Shown: piece by piece, positions 23,926-34,056 of the stretch
Layout of the letters: each line of letters opens with the position of its first letter
How positions within the stretch are numbered: the first letter of the stretch is position 1
DNA from: Prevotella sp.
GTDB lineage: Bacteria; Bacteroidota; Bacteroidia; Bacteroidales; Bacteroidaceae
Length of the DNA stretch: 48,892 nucleotides
Reading direction: 5' to 3'
Assembly (NCBI GenBank): GCA_017524385.1
Contig: JAFWSS010000095.1
Location: 1 to 48,892 of the forward strand
Program-made: the position numbers and the translations under genes
The notes under the pieces: generated by a model
Seen by the model: the letters and a program-made list of their open reading frames with translations, nothing else
Database searches by the model: none
Told to the model about the DNA's origin: nothing

Positions 23926-25764
23926 TCAATACCACCCCCTGTTTTGCTTGAGATTGCTCCATTTGAGCACTTCGCTCTTTGGAATGGGGCCGTACCACTG
24001 ATAAGAGCTGTCGAAATCACGTTTTTCAATGCCTTGGACAATGGTATAGGTGAGTGCATTGGTTTCTTCGTCGCGGTCGATTTGGATGCCATTGATGGAT
24101 TCATTGAGTGGCAACATCCAACGACGGAGGTCCCAGAAACGCTTGTTCTCGAAGCAAAGTTCTATGCGACGCTCGTTGCGGATGAGGTTGGTCATCCTGG
24201 CTTGGTCGTTGGCGCAGTCTTCAAGATAGACATCTCCTTGCGGAAGGGGCTGGCCAATCTCGTTGGTTGCGAGGCCCGCACGTACACGGATGGCCTTGAT
24301 TACGTCATAAGCAGTGAAACCTATGCCTGTCGGGTCGCTCTTTGGACCCCATGCATCGTTGGCGGCTTCTGCGAATGCCAGGAACATTTCTGTATAACGG
24401 ATGCGGGGATAGACGTGCCACTGCTTGATTTCAGAACCACTGGTTGCCGGGCTGACGTCGTCGCGCAGAAGCTTCTTCAGGTAATAGCCGGTGCGTGTTG
24501 AGTAATTGTCCCTGTTGTTGCGGTTGTCTGTATACTCGCCCTTAGAGTTGGGATAGGTGCCGGTGATGATGTCGATTCTTCTGAATGTGGTTCCGTTATA
24601 GATGATGTAGTCTGAAAGACGTGGGTCGCGATTGACATAGGGGTCCTGTGGGTTGTAGCCGGAATTGGCATCGGTGATGGGTAGTCCGTTGCGCATGGGG
24701 AAGGCATCCACGAGATTCTGCGACGGGTTGACGCGACCGGTTCCATAAAGCGTCGGGGGGAAGTTCTCGGCTTCCTGCGTCGAATTGTTATGGTCGTCAA
24801 CACGGCTTTCGCGCCAAAGGATTTCGGGCATTTCAGAGGAACCTGGGCCAAGTTTTGAAGTGTTCTTGTACCAGATGTTTCCTGTGGGGTCGAAACCTTC
24901 CAGACCACCGATGCGCTTGAGGACATTGGCACAAAGGGTGGCGGCCTGGGCTGAAGTCACGCCGCTCTGGTCGCGGAAAGCAGGACTGGCGGCAAGCAGG
25001 GCGATTTGTGCCTTGACAGCTTCGACAATCTTGCCTGATATCAAACCGGTGGATTTGACACCGAACACAAGGTTGTAGCTGGAATAATTGGCTCCAAGCT
25101 CCCTATACTTTGCAGGTATTTCATCATTGGAGGTGATGTCTACATAATCCACGGGGAGAAGGGACAACGCCCTGTCGCAATCTTCGAAACATTGCTTGAC
25201 GCAGTCAGCAAAGGTGGCGCGGGGCTGGTTGAAATCCGAACTACCGTCTTCCGGGGCAGTAAGCAAGGGAACGCCGTAGAGAACGCCATCGTCTGCATAG
25301 CCTCCATGAGCCTGCAGCAGATGGTAATAGAGGAGCGCACGAAGCGCGTAGGCTTCACCTGACAAACGGTCGATGAACATTTGCTGCTTGGATTCTGCAC
25401 TGGGTGCCCACTTGGTCTTGTCGACAATGGTGAGGAAGAGGTTGACATACTGGATGCCACCCTTGCATCTGACCCATTGTGACATGGGGTCGTTGTCAGA
25501 TGCCCATGAGCCATAAGCAGCCATTTCCATGTAAGAGTTGCTCTTTGCATTGCTGACAGCATCGTCCGTGGCAACGTCGGTCTGGGTGGACCTCACATAA
25601 GGAAGACTGCCGTAGCCGTACATCAGCAGGCCATGTGCATAGTTAGATTCCTCGGCCATGTCATCCAATTGGCGGAAGTTCTCTTTTGCCGGCTCAAACA
25701 TGTCATCACATGAGCACAAGGCAAGGAGACCGATGAAATACAATATAATGTGTCTTGTCTTCAT
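23926..25764 (-). CDS. susD-like: SusD/RagB family glycan-binding lipoprotein 2
   Basis: A 612-residue outer-membrane lipoprotein (LLALCSCDD, Cys at ~18-20) that caps the SusC transporter and binds the incoming oligosaccharide. Family features: TPR-like N-terminal part with FIDRLSGEAYALRALLYYHLLQAHGG (split: FIDRLSGEAYALRAL, LYYHLLQAHGG), the DPRLSDYI region, RIRYTEMFLAFAEAAN and the C-terminal block IRNERRIELCFENKRFWDLRRW followed by the end QNRGWY. It is paired with susC2, whose stop lies 58 bp upstream. In Xus loci this position is xusD. Confidence 0.93.
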   Translation of the reverse strand: MKTRHIILYFIGLLALCSCDDMFEPAKENFRQLDDMAEESNYAHGLLMYGYGSLPYVRSTQTDVATDDAVSNAKSNSYMEMAAYGSWASDNDPMSQWVRCKGGIQYVNLFLTIVDKTKWAPSAESKQQMFIDRLSGEAYALRALLYYHLLQAHGGYADDGVLYGVPLLTAPEDGSSDFNQPRATFADCVKQCFEDCDRALSLLPVDYVDITSNDEIPAKYRELGANYSSYNLVFGVKSTGLISGKIVEAVKAQIALLAASPAFRDQSGVTSAQAATLCANVLKRIGGLEGFDPTGNIWYKNTSKLGPGSSEMPEILWRESRVDDHNNSTQEAENFPPTLYGTGRVNPSQNLVDAFPMRNGLPITDANSGYNPQDPYVNRDPRLSDYIIYNGTTFRRIDIITGTYPNSKGEYTDNRNNRDNYSTRTGYYLKKLLRDDVSPATSGSEIKQWHVYPRIRYTEMFLAFAEAANDAWGPKSDPTGIGFTAYDVIKAIRVRAGLATNEIGQPLPQGDVYLEDCANDQARMTNLIRNERRIELCFENKRFWDLRRWMLPLNESINGIQIDRDEETNALTYTIVQGIEKRDFDSSYQWYGPIPKSEVLKWSNLKQNRGWY

Positions 25765-25770
25765 TTTCTT

Positions 25771-25822
25771 CTATTTTCAAATTTCAATTTTCAATCTTTA
25801 ATCTTCAATTTTCAATCTTCAA
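25771..25822. repeat. TTTTCAAT/TCTTCAAT repeat spacer
   Basis: About six degenerate 8-9-bp units (TTTCAATTTTCAATCTT...) fill the 58-bp gap between susC2 and susD2. Confidence 0.7.
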
Positions 25823-28750
25823 TTAAAGAGTTACCTTGACACCGAGATTATAGAATCGAGTATAGGGTGCACCGCCAACGTTGGTCTCCATCATCTTGCG
25901 CTCCTTGGAGAAGGTGAAGAGGTCGTTGCCGTTCACATAAATTGAGAGAGCCTTCACCCACTTCCCGTCAAACATTTCTGTTGGGAAGTCGTAAGTAAGC
26001 TGCACCTTGCGGAGATCGAAGCGGTCTGTGCTGTAACGCCAGAATGTGGATGCCGCTGCGTTGTGGTTATGGGTTGAAGTCGTCAGACGAGGATGGGTGG
26101 CTATGGATGCCGTCTCAGGTGTCCAACGTCCACGGGCATTCACGGAGTACTTGGTGTCTCCGCTCATATAGTAGTAACTGCCGTTCTTCATACCGTAGGC
26201 ACCATACTGGCCATTGCCTAACACGAAGAGCGTGAAATTCTTGTACTTGAGGGTGAGGTTCAAACCAAGGGTAAGTGGTGCACCGAACGCGCCATTTTTA
26301 CCCAAATCGACCTGGTCCTTGGCGTCGATGATGCCGTCGCTATTCACATCCTCATATTTCAAATCACCAGGTTGGATGGTTCCACCAATCCTAGACTTTG
26401 GAAGATTGGCTTTCAAATTGTACTTGCCATCGGCAAAATCAAAGTCGTCGACAGTGTAGAATCCAAGACATTTGTAGCCCCAAAGTACGTCAAGTGGACG
26501 TCCCTCTCTGTTTTGATGCTTCGTCAAGTCATCAAGGAGCTCATCATACTTCTTGTTTTCCGTGGTGAGAAAGGTGCCGACAACTCCAAGGGCGGCGTGG
26601 ACTTGGCCCAACTGTTTCTGGACGGTTACGCTGAAGTCAAGACCCTGGCGGTTTTGGATGTTGCTGTTGATGGCCGGCATGAACGTACCATTGTTCAAGC
26701 CACCTTGCAAGTGTGAAGGGAATGTGGAAAGGTTTTGGACAATAAAACCATCCATGTCGGTATTGAAGAAGGTGAGGTCGGTGGTGACCAACTTGTTGAA
26801 GAACGAACCACGAAGGCTGACGGAGAATTCCTTGCGATGAATGAAGTCGAGGGCGGGGTTGCTGCCCACTTGTGAATTGGTAAGAGACACACTCGTTCCT
26901 TCACTCCATGAGAATCCACTGCCGCCGGTTGTCCACGTAGGCTCGTAGAGATAGAACATTCTGTCACCCAGATAGACATCCATATCCTCGTTCAAGTCGC
27001 TGTAGGATGCGCTGAGCATCAGGTCGTCAACGAAGCTGTCCTCCAAGAAACTCTCTCTAGCGATGTTCCAACCAAGTGTGAAAGAAGGCGAGAGGGCTTC
27101 GCGATGACCCTTGGCGAGACGAGCGGAATGGACACCTGCCAAAGATGCCTCGGCAAAATAACGACCCATGTAGTCGTAACCGGCCTGGATGCCTACGTTG
27201 GCATTGGCATAACGGTGATATTCGTCACTACTTGTCGTTGTGAACATGTTGGCCAATACCATGCCAGTCACGTGATGCTTGCCTGCAAACACATGGTCAT
27301 AATCGAAATGGCCGTTCCAACTGATGGTCTGGCGATAGGCGGTGCCGCCCATGGCCATATGGCCTGTAATGATTTCATCGCCCTGCTGTGTAAGGGCAAC
27401 TATGGCATCTTGTGAGTTGTAGTTACTCCATGTTGGAATGAACACCGCATACTTGTTGTCATAGGAAAGACTGTATCTGGCAGCATAGTCGATGGAGAAC
27501 AGGGTCTTGAAGGACAAACCTTTCAAGAATTTGTTCATATCATAGATGATGCCTGCATCGAATTGGAACTGACGACTGACATCTTGGGTCTTTCCACCGA
27601 AGTAGCAATCTGCAATGGCATTGCTCGTCGTGGTTTTTGTGCCGCCAGGGAAATATTTACCATCGAGAAGGTTGAGTGATTTGCCCAAGATGGCAAGGGC
27701 CTTGGAGGCATTGGGGTCGACCATGTCGATGGAAATCAATGGGGCGGCATTCTCAGGGAAGTTCGGGCGCATGGTGGCAGCCGCATTCCAGAAATCACCC
27801 TTGTTCTTATAGGCATTGTAGAACGTCGCGCTGGCATTGGCAAAACCCTTGATGAGCTTGTTGACAACAAGGTCAACGTTGCCACGTACGCTGAAACGGT
27901 CGGTGTAGTTCTTCTTGGCCACACCGAAGTTGAGCAGGTCTTCTGCACGGTAGTAGTTGATGTTCGTGTAGAAGTGGGCACGGGTGCCGCCACCCTGGAT
28001 TTCCAACGTGCCTTCCGAACGGTTGTATATCTTGCGGACATACTCGTCGGAATAGTAGTTCACGTTGGGATAACGGTAGGGGTTCAAACCAGAGGCATGA
28101 TTGTAGATGTCCTGCTGGGTGTACCTTGGCTTAGGGTTCCCGTCGTTCATATAGGCTTCGTTGTAAAGTGTCATATACTCGGCAGAACCCAGATACTCGG
28201 GGAACTCCTTGGCCACGTGGAAGCCTGTGTTGGCGTTGACCTTGATTTGAAGACCGTCTATCTTCCCACGCTTCGTGGTGATCAAGATGGCACCCTTGGC
28301 ACCCTTGGCACCAAACATCACTACGGCCTGCGCACCCTTGAGGAAGGTGATTTGCTCTATTTCGGAGGGAAGCACGTTGTTGGATGGACGCTTCACACCA
28401 TCGATGATGACCAACGGAAGGTTGTAGTTGTCGTTGTTGTCAAGACGGTCGTTGTCCATACCCCATAGGTTGTTGCCATTCCAGCCGCCAACAAGGGCAT
28501 ACATGTCTTCAAGGCTGCTCATGGTGTAGTCCTTCTTTTGCAGCTCTTCCATGTTGATGTATGAAACACCTCCGAGAAGATGGTCGGGATCCTTGTCGCG
28601 GAAGGCAACATGGACTTTCTCTTTCGCCACGGTGGAATCGGCGCTGTAAACGACATCGTCATCGGCCCCGTCTGTGTTCTGGGCATTGACAGCCAGCGGC
28701 GAAACACCTAATATGGCAAAGAGAAATATGTTTGTTACTATTTTTTTCAT
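25823..28750 (-). CDS. susC-like: SusC/RagA family TonB-dependent transporter 2, lacking the N-terminal regulatory-like domain
   Basis: A 975-residue TonB-dependent outer-membrane transporter for glycans. Unlike susC1 it has no carboxypeptidase-regulatory-like domain: after the signal peptide (MKKIVTNIFLFAILGVSPLA) and a ~60-residue linker the plug begins at once (NMEELQKKDYTMSSLEDMYA, PLVIIDGVKRPSNNVLPSEI, GAKGAKGAILITTKRG). The barrel ends with FYNLGVKVTL, Leu as the last residue. ATG 28750 is preferred over the in-frame TTG at 28759. A second, shortened SusC is the pattern of XusC. It is flanked by susD1 upstream and susD2 downstream. Confidence 0.93.
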   Translation of the reverse strand: MKKIVTNIFLFAILGVSPLAVNAQNTDGADDDVVYSADSTVAKEKVHVAFRDKDPDHLLGGVSYINMEELQKKDYTMSSLEDMYALVGGWNGNNLWGMDNDRLDNNDNYNLPLVIIDGVKRPSNNVLPSEIEQITFLKGAQAVVMFGAKGAKGAILITTKRGKIDGLQIKVNANTGFHVAKEFPEYLGSAEYMTLYNEAYMNDGNPKPRYTQQDIYNHASGLNPYRYPNVNYYSDEYVRKIYNRSEGTLEIQGGGTRAHFYTNINYYRAEDLLNFGVAKKNYTDRFSVRGNVDLVVNKLIKGFANASATFYNAYKNKGDFWNAAATMRPNFPENAAPLISIDMVDPNASKALAILGKSLNLLDGKYFPGGTKTTTSNAIADCYFGGKTQDVSRQFQFDAGIIYDMNKFLKGLSFKTLFSIDYAARYSLSYDNKYAVFIPTWSNYNSQDAIVALTQQGDEIITGHMAMGGTAYRQTISWNGHFDYDHVFAGKHHVTGMVLANMFTTTSSDEYHRYANANVGIQAGYDYMGRYFAEASLAGVHSARLAKGHREALSPSFTLGWNIARESFLEDSFVDDLMLSASYSDLNEDMDVYLGDRMFYLYEPTWTTGGSGFSWSEGTSVSLTNSQVGSNPALDFIHRKEFSVSLRGSFFNKLVTTDLTFFNTDMDGFIVQNLSTFPSHLQGGLNNGTFMPAINSNIQNRQGLDFSVTVQKQLGQVHAALGVVGTFLTTENKKYDELLDDLTKHQNREGRPLDVLWGYKCLGFYTVDDFDFADGKYNLKANLPKSRIGGTIQPGDLKYEDVNSDGIIDAKDQVDLGKNGAFGAPLTLGLNLTLKYKNFTLFVLGNGQYGAYGMKNGSYYYMSGDTKYSVNARGRWTPETASIATHPRLTTSTHNHNAAASTFWRYSTDRFDLRKVQLTYDFPTEMFDGKWVKALSIYVNGNDLFTFSKERKMMETNVGGAPYTRFYNLGVKVTL

Positions 28751-28791
28751 ATACTTCAATATTCAATCTTAAATATCCAATATTCAATCTC

Positions 28792-30825
28792 CTACCATCC
28801 TGGATTCTGGGGGAATCCTTCGTAAAGATAAATATCCTTGTCGGGAAGCGGGAACCAGTAGTGCTTTGACTCAAAACGGCGGGTAATCAGCTCTTCCTTG
28901 TGGAAGTTGCCTACCTTGGCGTCCTTGGGGTCGTGGCTCTTGAACCAGTCGGCCGTTTCCAAACGTTCGAACTCATGAGAGTATTTCATCGTGTAAGGGG
29001 GTTCTGTCAAGAGGAGCCAACGCTGAAGGTCGCACCAACGGAAACCTTCAAAGGAAAGTTCCACGGCACGCTCGCGGCGCACCTCGTCGATGAAGTGCTC
29101 ACGGGTGTCACGGCAGTTGGCCACCACATGCTCCATGGGATAATCGGCAGAGTTGACACGGTCGCGGAGGGCGTTGATGGCGTCAACAGCAGACAGCGGA
29201 CAATAATCCCTGTTGTCAAGACCCTTTGCATCAGTTGCTATGGCTGCCATGGCCTCTGCATACATCAGATAGATGTCGGCAAGACGCATGTAGGGAAGAT
29301 AGCTTTGGAAGGCATGGTCGTAGTCGTACCATTTGTCACCTTCATTGCACTGGTGAGGTATCAGTTTCTGAATGAAATAGCCCGTGCTGCTTCCATCGGC
29401 AATGGAACGCATGGCACCACCCGTGAAAAGTTCGCAATACTCCAGTTTCTTTTGGTCGGAGTTCAAGGCATCCGTGCTGAGCACATAGTGGAAGCCGTCG
29501 AAGATGATGTCGTGATAGAAGCGCGGGTCGCGGTCCTTGTAGGGATGCTGTGGGTCCCATCCGGAGGCTGGGTTCACCTCATAAATGCCATTTTTCACCA
29601 AATAGATGGGCTGGCCGTTGGCCATGCCGTATTGGTCGATGACGTTGGCGGTGGGGTGGTGGATGATTTTGTCATGTGCCACCAGGCCGGAAACCTTGGG
29701 GCCGAAAATCTTGGCACAGTTCCAGTTGGCTTTGTTCACACCAGGATATGCACCACGGAAGATGGCCTCGGTGGAACCGGGATACTGCCAATTCTGCCTG
29801 TGTGTATAGAAGATGTCAGAGTAGTTGGACTCTGAATTGTCATCCTTGGTGTGGTTGTAAAGGTCGGAATACTTGAACTCTGCAAGCTTGTAGGTCACTT
29901 GTCCTTTTTTCACCAAGTCAAGAGCCTTGCCGAGAGTCTCAGCAGCCTTCTTGCAGTAATTGACATCATAATCATAGGTCTTGCCGTTGCTGCTTGCCCC
30001 CAAGAGTTGGGCCACGCCACCGTTCTTGGTCTTCTCAAACTCCTTCATGAGCGGAGAGCCTGCCCAGAGGTAGCACTTGCCAAGGTAGCAGAGGGCCATG
30101 AAACCGTTGACACGCAAATCGTTATTTCCTGAGGTCTGCATGCCGGCCAACGTCTCATCCCATGCCGTCGGGTCCAAAGGAAGAAGCCTGTATGCCATCT
30201 CAAAGTCTTCTGCACAGCGGTCGGCACATTCCTGGAAAGAGAGGCGGGGAAGTTGGGGGATTTCTTTGGCATCGTAAGCTTTGTCAATATAAGGCAGGCC
30301 TCCGAAGTAGCACATCAGTTCGAAATGCCACCAGGCACGGAAGAAATACATCTGTCCGAGCAACAGGTCGCGCTCTTCATCAGTGCCGACGAGAGACTTG
30401 ATGTTCTCTATACCCATGTTGCACTTGCGGATGCAGTACCAAGAGTTGTTCCACAGGGATTGCTCCCTGCCGTTATAATTATTACCCATGAGCCAGCATT
30501 GGTTGTTGTTCAACCAGTTGCGATAGTTGCCAAGGTCGACCTGATGGTCCATGTGGGCATAGCCTTCCGGGTTGTGAACAGCATCGTCGCCAAAATTCCA
30601 TGCCGTACAATAGTTGCAACTCTCCTTATCAGGAATCAAGTTGTAGATTTCCTCGATATACCCTTGGAAATTGCGGTAGTTCTTGAATGCCTCATCTTCT
30701 GCTATGATGGACTCAGGGTCTTTGTCGAGCCAATCGGAGCAAGAAGTGAAGGAAGCAACTGCCAAAAGGAGCAGCGAACCACCAAAAAGGGTTTTGATGT
30801 GATGATAATATTTCATGATAGACAT
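28792..30825 (-). CDS. susD-like: SusD/RagB family glycan-binding lipoprotein 1
   Basis: A 677-residue outer-membrane lipoprotein (VASFTSCSDWLD, Cys ~28). Family blocks are clear: the N-terminal DWLDKDPES, RDLLLGQMYFFRAWWHFELM, PRLSFQECADRCAEDFEMAY, the DPRFYHDIIFDG region, YMRLADIYLMYAEAMA, VRRERAVELSFEGFRWCDLQRW and the classic end FPQNPGW. Long insertions around 75-110 (NWLNNNQCWLMGNNYNGREQ) make it larger than the usual 500-600. It starts 6 bp after the susC1 stop; another ATG at 30816 is equally possible. The tight spacing implies coupled translation with susC1. Confidence 0.93.
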   Translation of the reverse strand: MSIMKYYHHIKTLFGGSLLLLAVASFTSCSDWLDKDPESIIAEDEAFKNYRNFQGYIEEIYNLIPDKESCNYCTAWNFGDDAVHNPEGYAHMDHQVDLGNYRNWLNNNQCWLMGNNYNGREQSLWNNSWYCIRKCNMGIENIKSLVGTDEERDLLLGQMYFFRAWWHFELMCYFGGLPYIDKAYDAKEIPQLPRLSFQECADRCAEDFEMAYRLLPLDPTAWDETLAGMQTSGNNDLRVNGFMALCYLGKCYLWAGSPLMKEFEKTKNGGVAQLLGASSNGKTYDYDVNYCKKAAETLGKALDLVKKGQVTYKLAEFKYSDLYNHTKDDNSESNYSDIFYTHRQNWQYPGSTEAIFRGAYPGVNKANWNCAKIFGPKVSGLVAHDKIIHHPTANVIDQYGMANGQPIYLVKNGIYEVNPASGWDPQHPYKDRDPRFYHDIIFDGFHYVLSTDALNSDQKKLEYCELFTGGAMRSIADGSSTGYFIQKLIPHQCNEGDKWYDYDHAFQSYLPYMRLADIYLMYAEAMAAIATDAKGLDNRDYCPLSAVDAINALRDRVNSADYPMEHVVANCRDTREHFIDEVRRERAVELSFEGFRWCDLQRWLLLTEPPYTMKYSHEFERLETADWFKSHDPKDAKVGNFHKEELITRRFESKHYWFPLPDKDIYLYEGFPQNPGW

Positions 30826-30831
30826 ACGCAA

Positions 30832-33800
30832 TTAAATGTAAAGCTTGAAACCTATGTTATAACGTCTGACAGTGGGGTAAGCGCCACCGGCGCCACTCCA
30901 TCCGTAGTTACTTTCACGGTCGTCAGGCATCTTTGTAATCAGGAAGAGGTTGTTGCCATTCAAATAAACCTTCAGGCTTGTGAAACCAAGTTTCTTGATC
31001 CAACCCTTCGTCCATGTGTAAGCGACTTCCACGTTCTTCAGTCGGAAATAGGAACCGTCGAAGAGGAACTGGGTGCCGTTGTTGTAGGCTACCTGCGTGG
31101 TGAAACGTGGGACGACAACTTCACCATCGCCATCAACGGGATTCCACCATTTGCCTGTGTCGTATACGGTGAGCAGCTGGTCGGGGAAGGAGGTGAGGGT
31201 CACGTCACGGGTGACGCCTGTCACACCATAAAGCTGTGCAAACATGCTGAAACCCTTCCATTCCCAACCGATGGTGGCGTTGTAGGTGTGCTCCGGAGTG
31301 CCGGTGTAGCCGTATGGAGCTTGGTCGTTGGTCTCGTCAACGACACCGTCGCCATTGAAGTCAACGATGTAATGGTCGCCGATGAGCACTTGCTCGTCAC
31401 TGGTCTGACGCTCGGGCACACTATAGAGTTCGTCGTAGTTCTTGATATAGCCGTTGTCGATGAATGACCAGTATTGTCCTTGGGAGTAACCTTTCGCCTT
31501 GCGGTAACTTGGAATCAATTCGGGGTCATCCTTCAATTTGATGACGTTGTGCGCATAGGTGTAGTTGGTGTTTGCCCAGAAACGCATGCCATTTTTCAAT
31601 ACCTTGTTGAAGCGAACCTCGACCTCGAATCCTTGATTCTTGATCTTGCCCTTGTTGACGTCAGGGGTCTTTGCTGCACCATAGTATGAAGGCACGGAGC
31701 GGTCGCGACCATAAATGAAGATGTCGTAACGGTCGTCGCGGAACCAGTCGAAACTACCGGCGAACATGCCGTTGAGGATGGCGTAGTCGAAACCGATGTT
31801 CTTCTTCTGTACGGTTGCCCAACGGAGGTCGGGGCTTGCAACAGATGATTCCTTGTATCCGGTGAAAGGGCTGGTGGAGGAGGGGTCAAGCCCCATCCCA
31901 TAAGGACCAATCACATCCCAAGTGGTCAGGTATGCATAACGGTCACCGGCGCTGTCGTCACCTATCTCACCGATGGAGCCACGAATCTTGAACATCTCGA
32001 CGATTCGCTTGTCAACCAACCATTTCATGAATTTCTCATCTGTGACCATCCAACCTAAAGCGCCAGAACAGAAGAAAGCGAAGCGGTTGTCGGGAGAGAA
32101 TTTCTGTGAACCATTGTAGGCACCGTTGAACTCGGCAAAATACCTGCTCTTAAAGTCGTAGGTGGTACGGAACACCCAGTCCTCACGACGGTTCTCCAGG
32201 TCGGCATTGCCTGCGCTGGAACGACGTTTCCAGTTACCCATCAAGGTCACGTTGTGTTGGCCAAACTGACGACCCCAGTAGAGTTGGAGTGACATTTCAG
32301 TAGCACGGCTTGTATAATTGACTCTGCCTGGCTGATGTTCCCAGTCACGTTGTTCAAAGAAGTCGAAACCCGTCGATGCGAAAATCTCATTCTCGAAAAG
32401 GAGCTGACCGTCCTCCGGGAGAATGTATGCCGTATTGTTGACGTGGCCACCACCACCATTGGGGCCATTTGCGATACCACGGTTACCCTCGTCGAACTGG
32501 TTGTCCCATGAAATCGTACCGCGTGCAACAAGGCCCTTGGTGACAAAGTCAAGATTCTGCTCGAGAGAGAAGTCGGTGAATATGCGGGTGATGGTTTTTT
32601 GCTCAAAACCGGATGTTGCCACGTTCATCGGGGAGTTGGCCATGTTGGATGCTGCCAACCTGGAGTAACCCCATGCTCCATTGGAGAATTGTACGGGGAA
32701 GACGTTTGGCGGCATGCGGTATGCACCAGCCCATTGTTGCTGCTGGAAGAACTCGCCACTATTACCATAATAATAACGTGGGGTCTTCTGCTGCGCATTG
32801 GAACCTGCCAGGTTGACCTTGAACAGGGTGGACTTCGTAATCTGGAAGTCCAAGTTCGAGCGGACATTCAAACGATTATAGGAATAACCACCCTCATAAC
32901 CTTGACGGTTGTCCCAAATCCTGGTCATGTCACCCTCGTTCTGGAAGTCGAAGGACACGAAATACTTGACGGCCTTCGTACCACCGGATAGATTGAGGTT
33001 CGTATTATAAGAAAAGGTGTATTCCTTGAACATCTCGTCCTGCCAGTCAATATTGGGATAGCGCTCCGCTTGGCTGTAGTCGCCGAGGTAGTTGCCATCG
33101 GCATCATAGTTAGGCTTTACAGTATAGTCTTGGTTGCGGAAATTGTTGATGAAGGTCTGTGGACGATAGTATGCCCAAGAACCTGCACCTCCCAAGGCCA
33201 GCTCATGCTCGATGGCCTCGTTGCGGAGAATGTAGCCGTCGTAGGAGTCGTACTTGCGAGGGAGCTTTGACACTGCTTTCAGGGTTGCGTTGAATCCAAC
33301 GTCGATTCTTGCCTTGCCTTCCTGGCCGCGCTTGGTGGTGATGAGGATGACGCCGTTGGCACCTTCCACACCATAGACGGCGGTGGCGGAGGCGTCCTTC
33401 AACACTGAGATGGTCTGCACTGACGTGATGTCAACCGACTTGATCTCACGCTTCACACCATCGACGAGGATAAGGGGCTGAGCGTCCTGGTTCCACGCTG
33501 CCGCACCACGAATGTAGATTCGTGGGTCCTCTTCGCCAGGCTGTCCGGTAGAGGCAATGGTTGCGATACCGGGAAGGTTACCCGTAAGGGCTGCACCCAC
33601 GCTACCAATACCTGCAGCACGTTCAAGTACTTCACCCGTGGTTTGTGTAATGGCACCAACCACAGAAGCTTTTTTCTGTTGGCCGTAACCTACTACCACG
33701 ACTTCTTCCAGCTGGGTGTCGCTAGCAAGTGCAATATTGAAATCGCGCTGCTTGCCGACCTTGACTTCCTTTGTGGTCATACCTACATAGGAAATCACCA

Positions 33801-34056
33801 GCACTGAATTCTCCGAAGGCACCCCCAGTTGGAAGTTACCATCGATGTCAGTCACCGTTCCCAATGAGGGTTGTCCTTTCACAATCACCGTGGCACCAAT
33901 CAATGGCTCCGGGGTCTCGTCGGTGACAACACCTTTTACTGTGATACCGTTCTGGGCATGCAGCATGGTGCTGAATGCGAACAGCATCAGGAATGTGGGA
34001 ATGGTCTGTCTAATCAGTTGCTTTAGATTCTTCGATTTTGACAGATTTTTAATCAT
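30832..34056 (-). CDS. susC-like: SusC/RagA family TonB-dependent transporter 1
   Basis: A ~1074-residue TonB-dependent transporter that imports oligosaccharides across the outer membrane with its SusD partner. Order: signal peptide ending MLHAQ (~35), carboxypeptidase-regulatory-like domain (~38-118, VKGVVTDETPEPLIGATVIV), TonB box LEEVVVVGYG (~117-126), plug (~130-245, with DPRIYIRGAAAW, PLILVDGVKREIKSVD, YGVEGANGVILITTKRGQEG) and a 22-strand barrel ending YNIGFKLYI. ATG 34056 gives a normal signal peptide; a TTG-initiated extension to 34095 adds only an AT-rich segment. It is the first gene of the locus with a ~225-nt leader. Confidence 0.94.
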   Translation of the reverse strand: MIKNLSKSKNLKQLIRQTIPTFLMLFAFSTMLHAQNGITVKGVVTDETPEPLIGATVIVKGQPSLGTVTDIDGNFQLGVPSENSVLVISYVGMTTKEVKVGKQRDFNIALASDTQLEEVVVVGYGQQKKASVVGAITQTTGEVLERAAGIGSVGAALTGNLPGIATIASTGQPGEEDPRIYIRGAAAWNQDAQPLILVDGVKREIKSVDITSVQTISVLKDASATAVYGVEGANGVILITTKRGQEGKARIDVGFNATLKAVSKLPRKYDSYDGYILRNEAIEHELALGGAGSWAYYRPQTFINNFRNQDYTVKPNYDADGNYLGDYSQAERYPNIDWQDEMFKEYTFSYNTNLNLSGGTKAVKYFVSFDFQNEGDMTRIWDNRQGYEGGYSYNRLNVRSNLDFQITKSTLFKVNLAGSNAQQKTPRYYYGNSGEFFQQQQWAGAYRMPPNVFPVQFSNGAWGYSRLAASNMANSPMNVATSGFEQKTITRIFTDFSLEQNLDFVTKGLVARGTISWDNQFDEGNRGIANGPNGGGGHVNNTAYILPEDGQLLFENEIFASTGFDFFEQRDWEHQPGRVNYTSRATEMSLQLYWGRQFGQHNVTLMGNWKRRSSAGNADLENRREDWVFRTTYDFKSRYFAEFNGAYNGSQKFSPDNRFAFFCSGALGWMVTDEKFMKWLVDKRIVEMFKIRGSIGEIGDDSAGDRYAYLTTWDVIGPYGMGLDPSSTSPFTGYKESSVASPDLRWATVQKKNIGFDYAILNGMFAGSFDWFRDDRYDIFIYGRDRSVPSYYGAAKTPDVNKGKIKNQGFEVEVRFNKVLKNGMRFWANTNYTYAHNVIKLKDDPELIPSYRKAKGYSQGQYWSFIDNGYIKNYDELYSVPERQTSDEQVLIGDHYIVDFNGDGVVDETNDQAPYGYTGTPEHTYNATIGWEWKGFSMFAQLYGVTGVTRDVTLTSFPDQLLTVYDTGKWWNPVDGDGEVVVPRFTTQVAYNNGTQFLFDGSYFRLKNVEVAYTWTKGWIKKLGFTSLKVYLNGNNLFLITKMPDDRESNYGWSGAGGAYPTVRRYNIGFKLYI

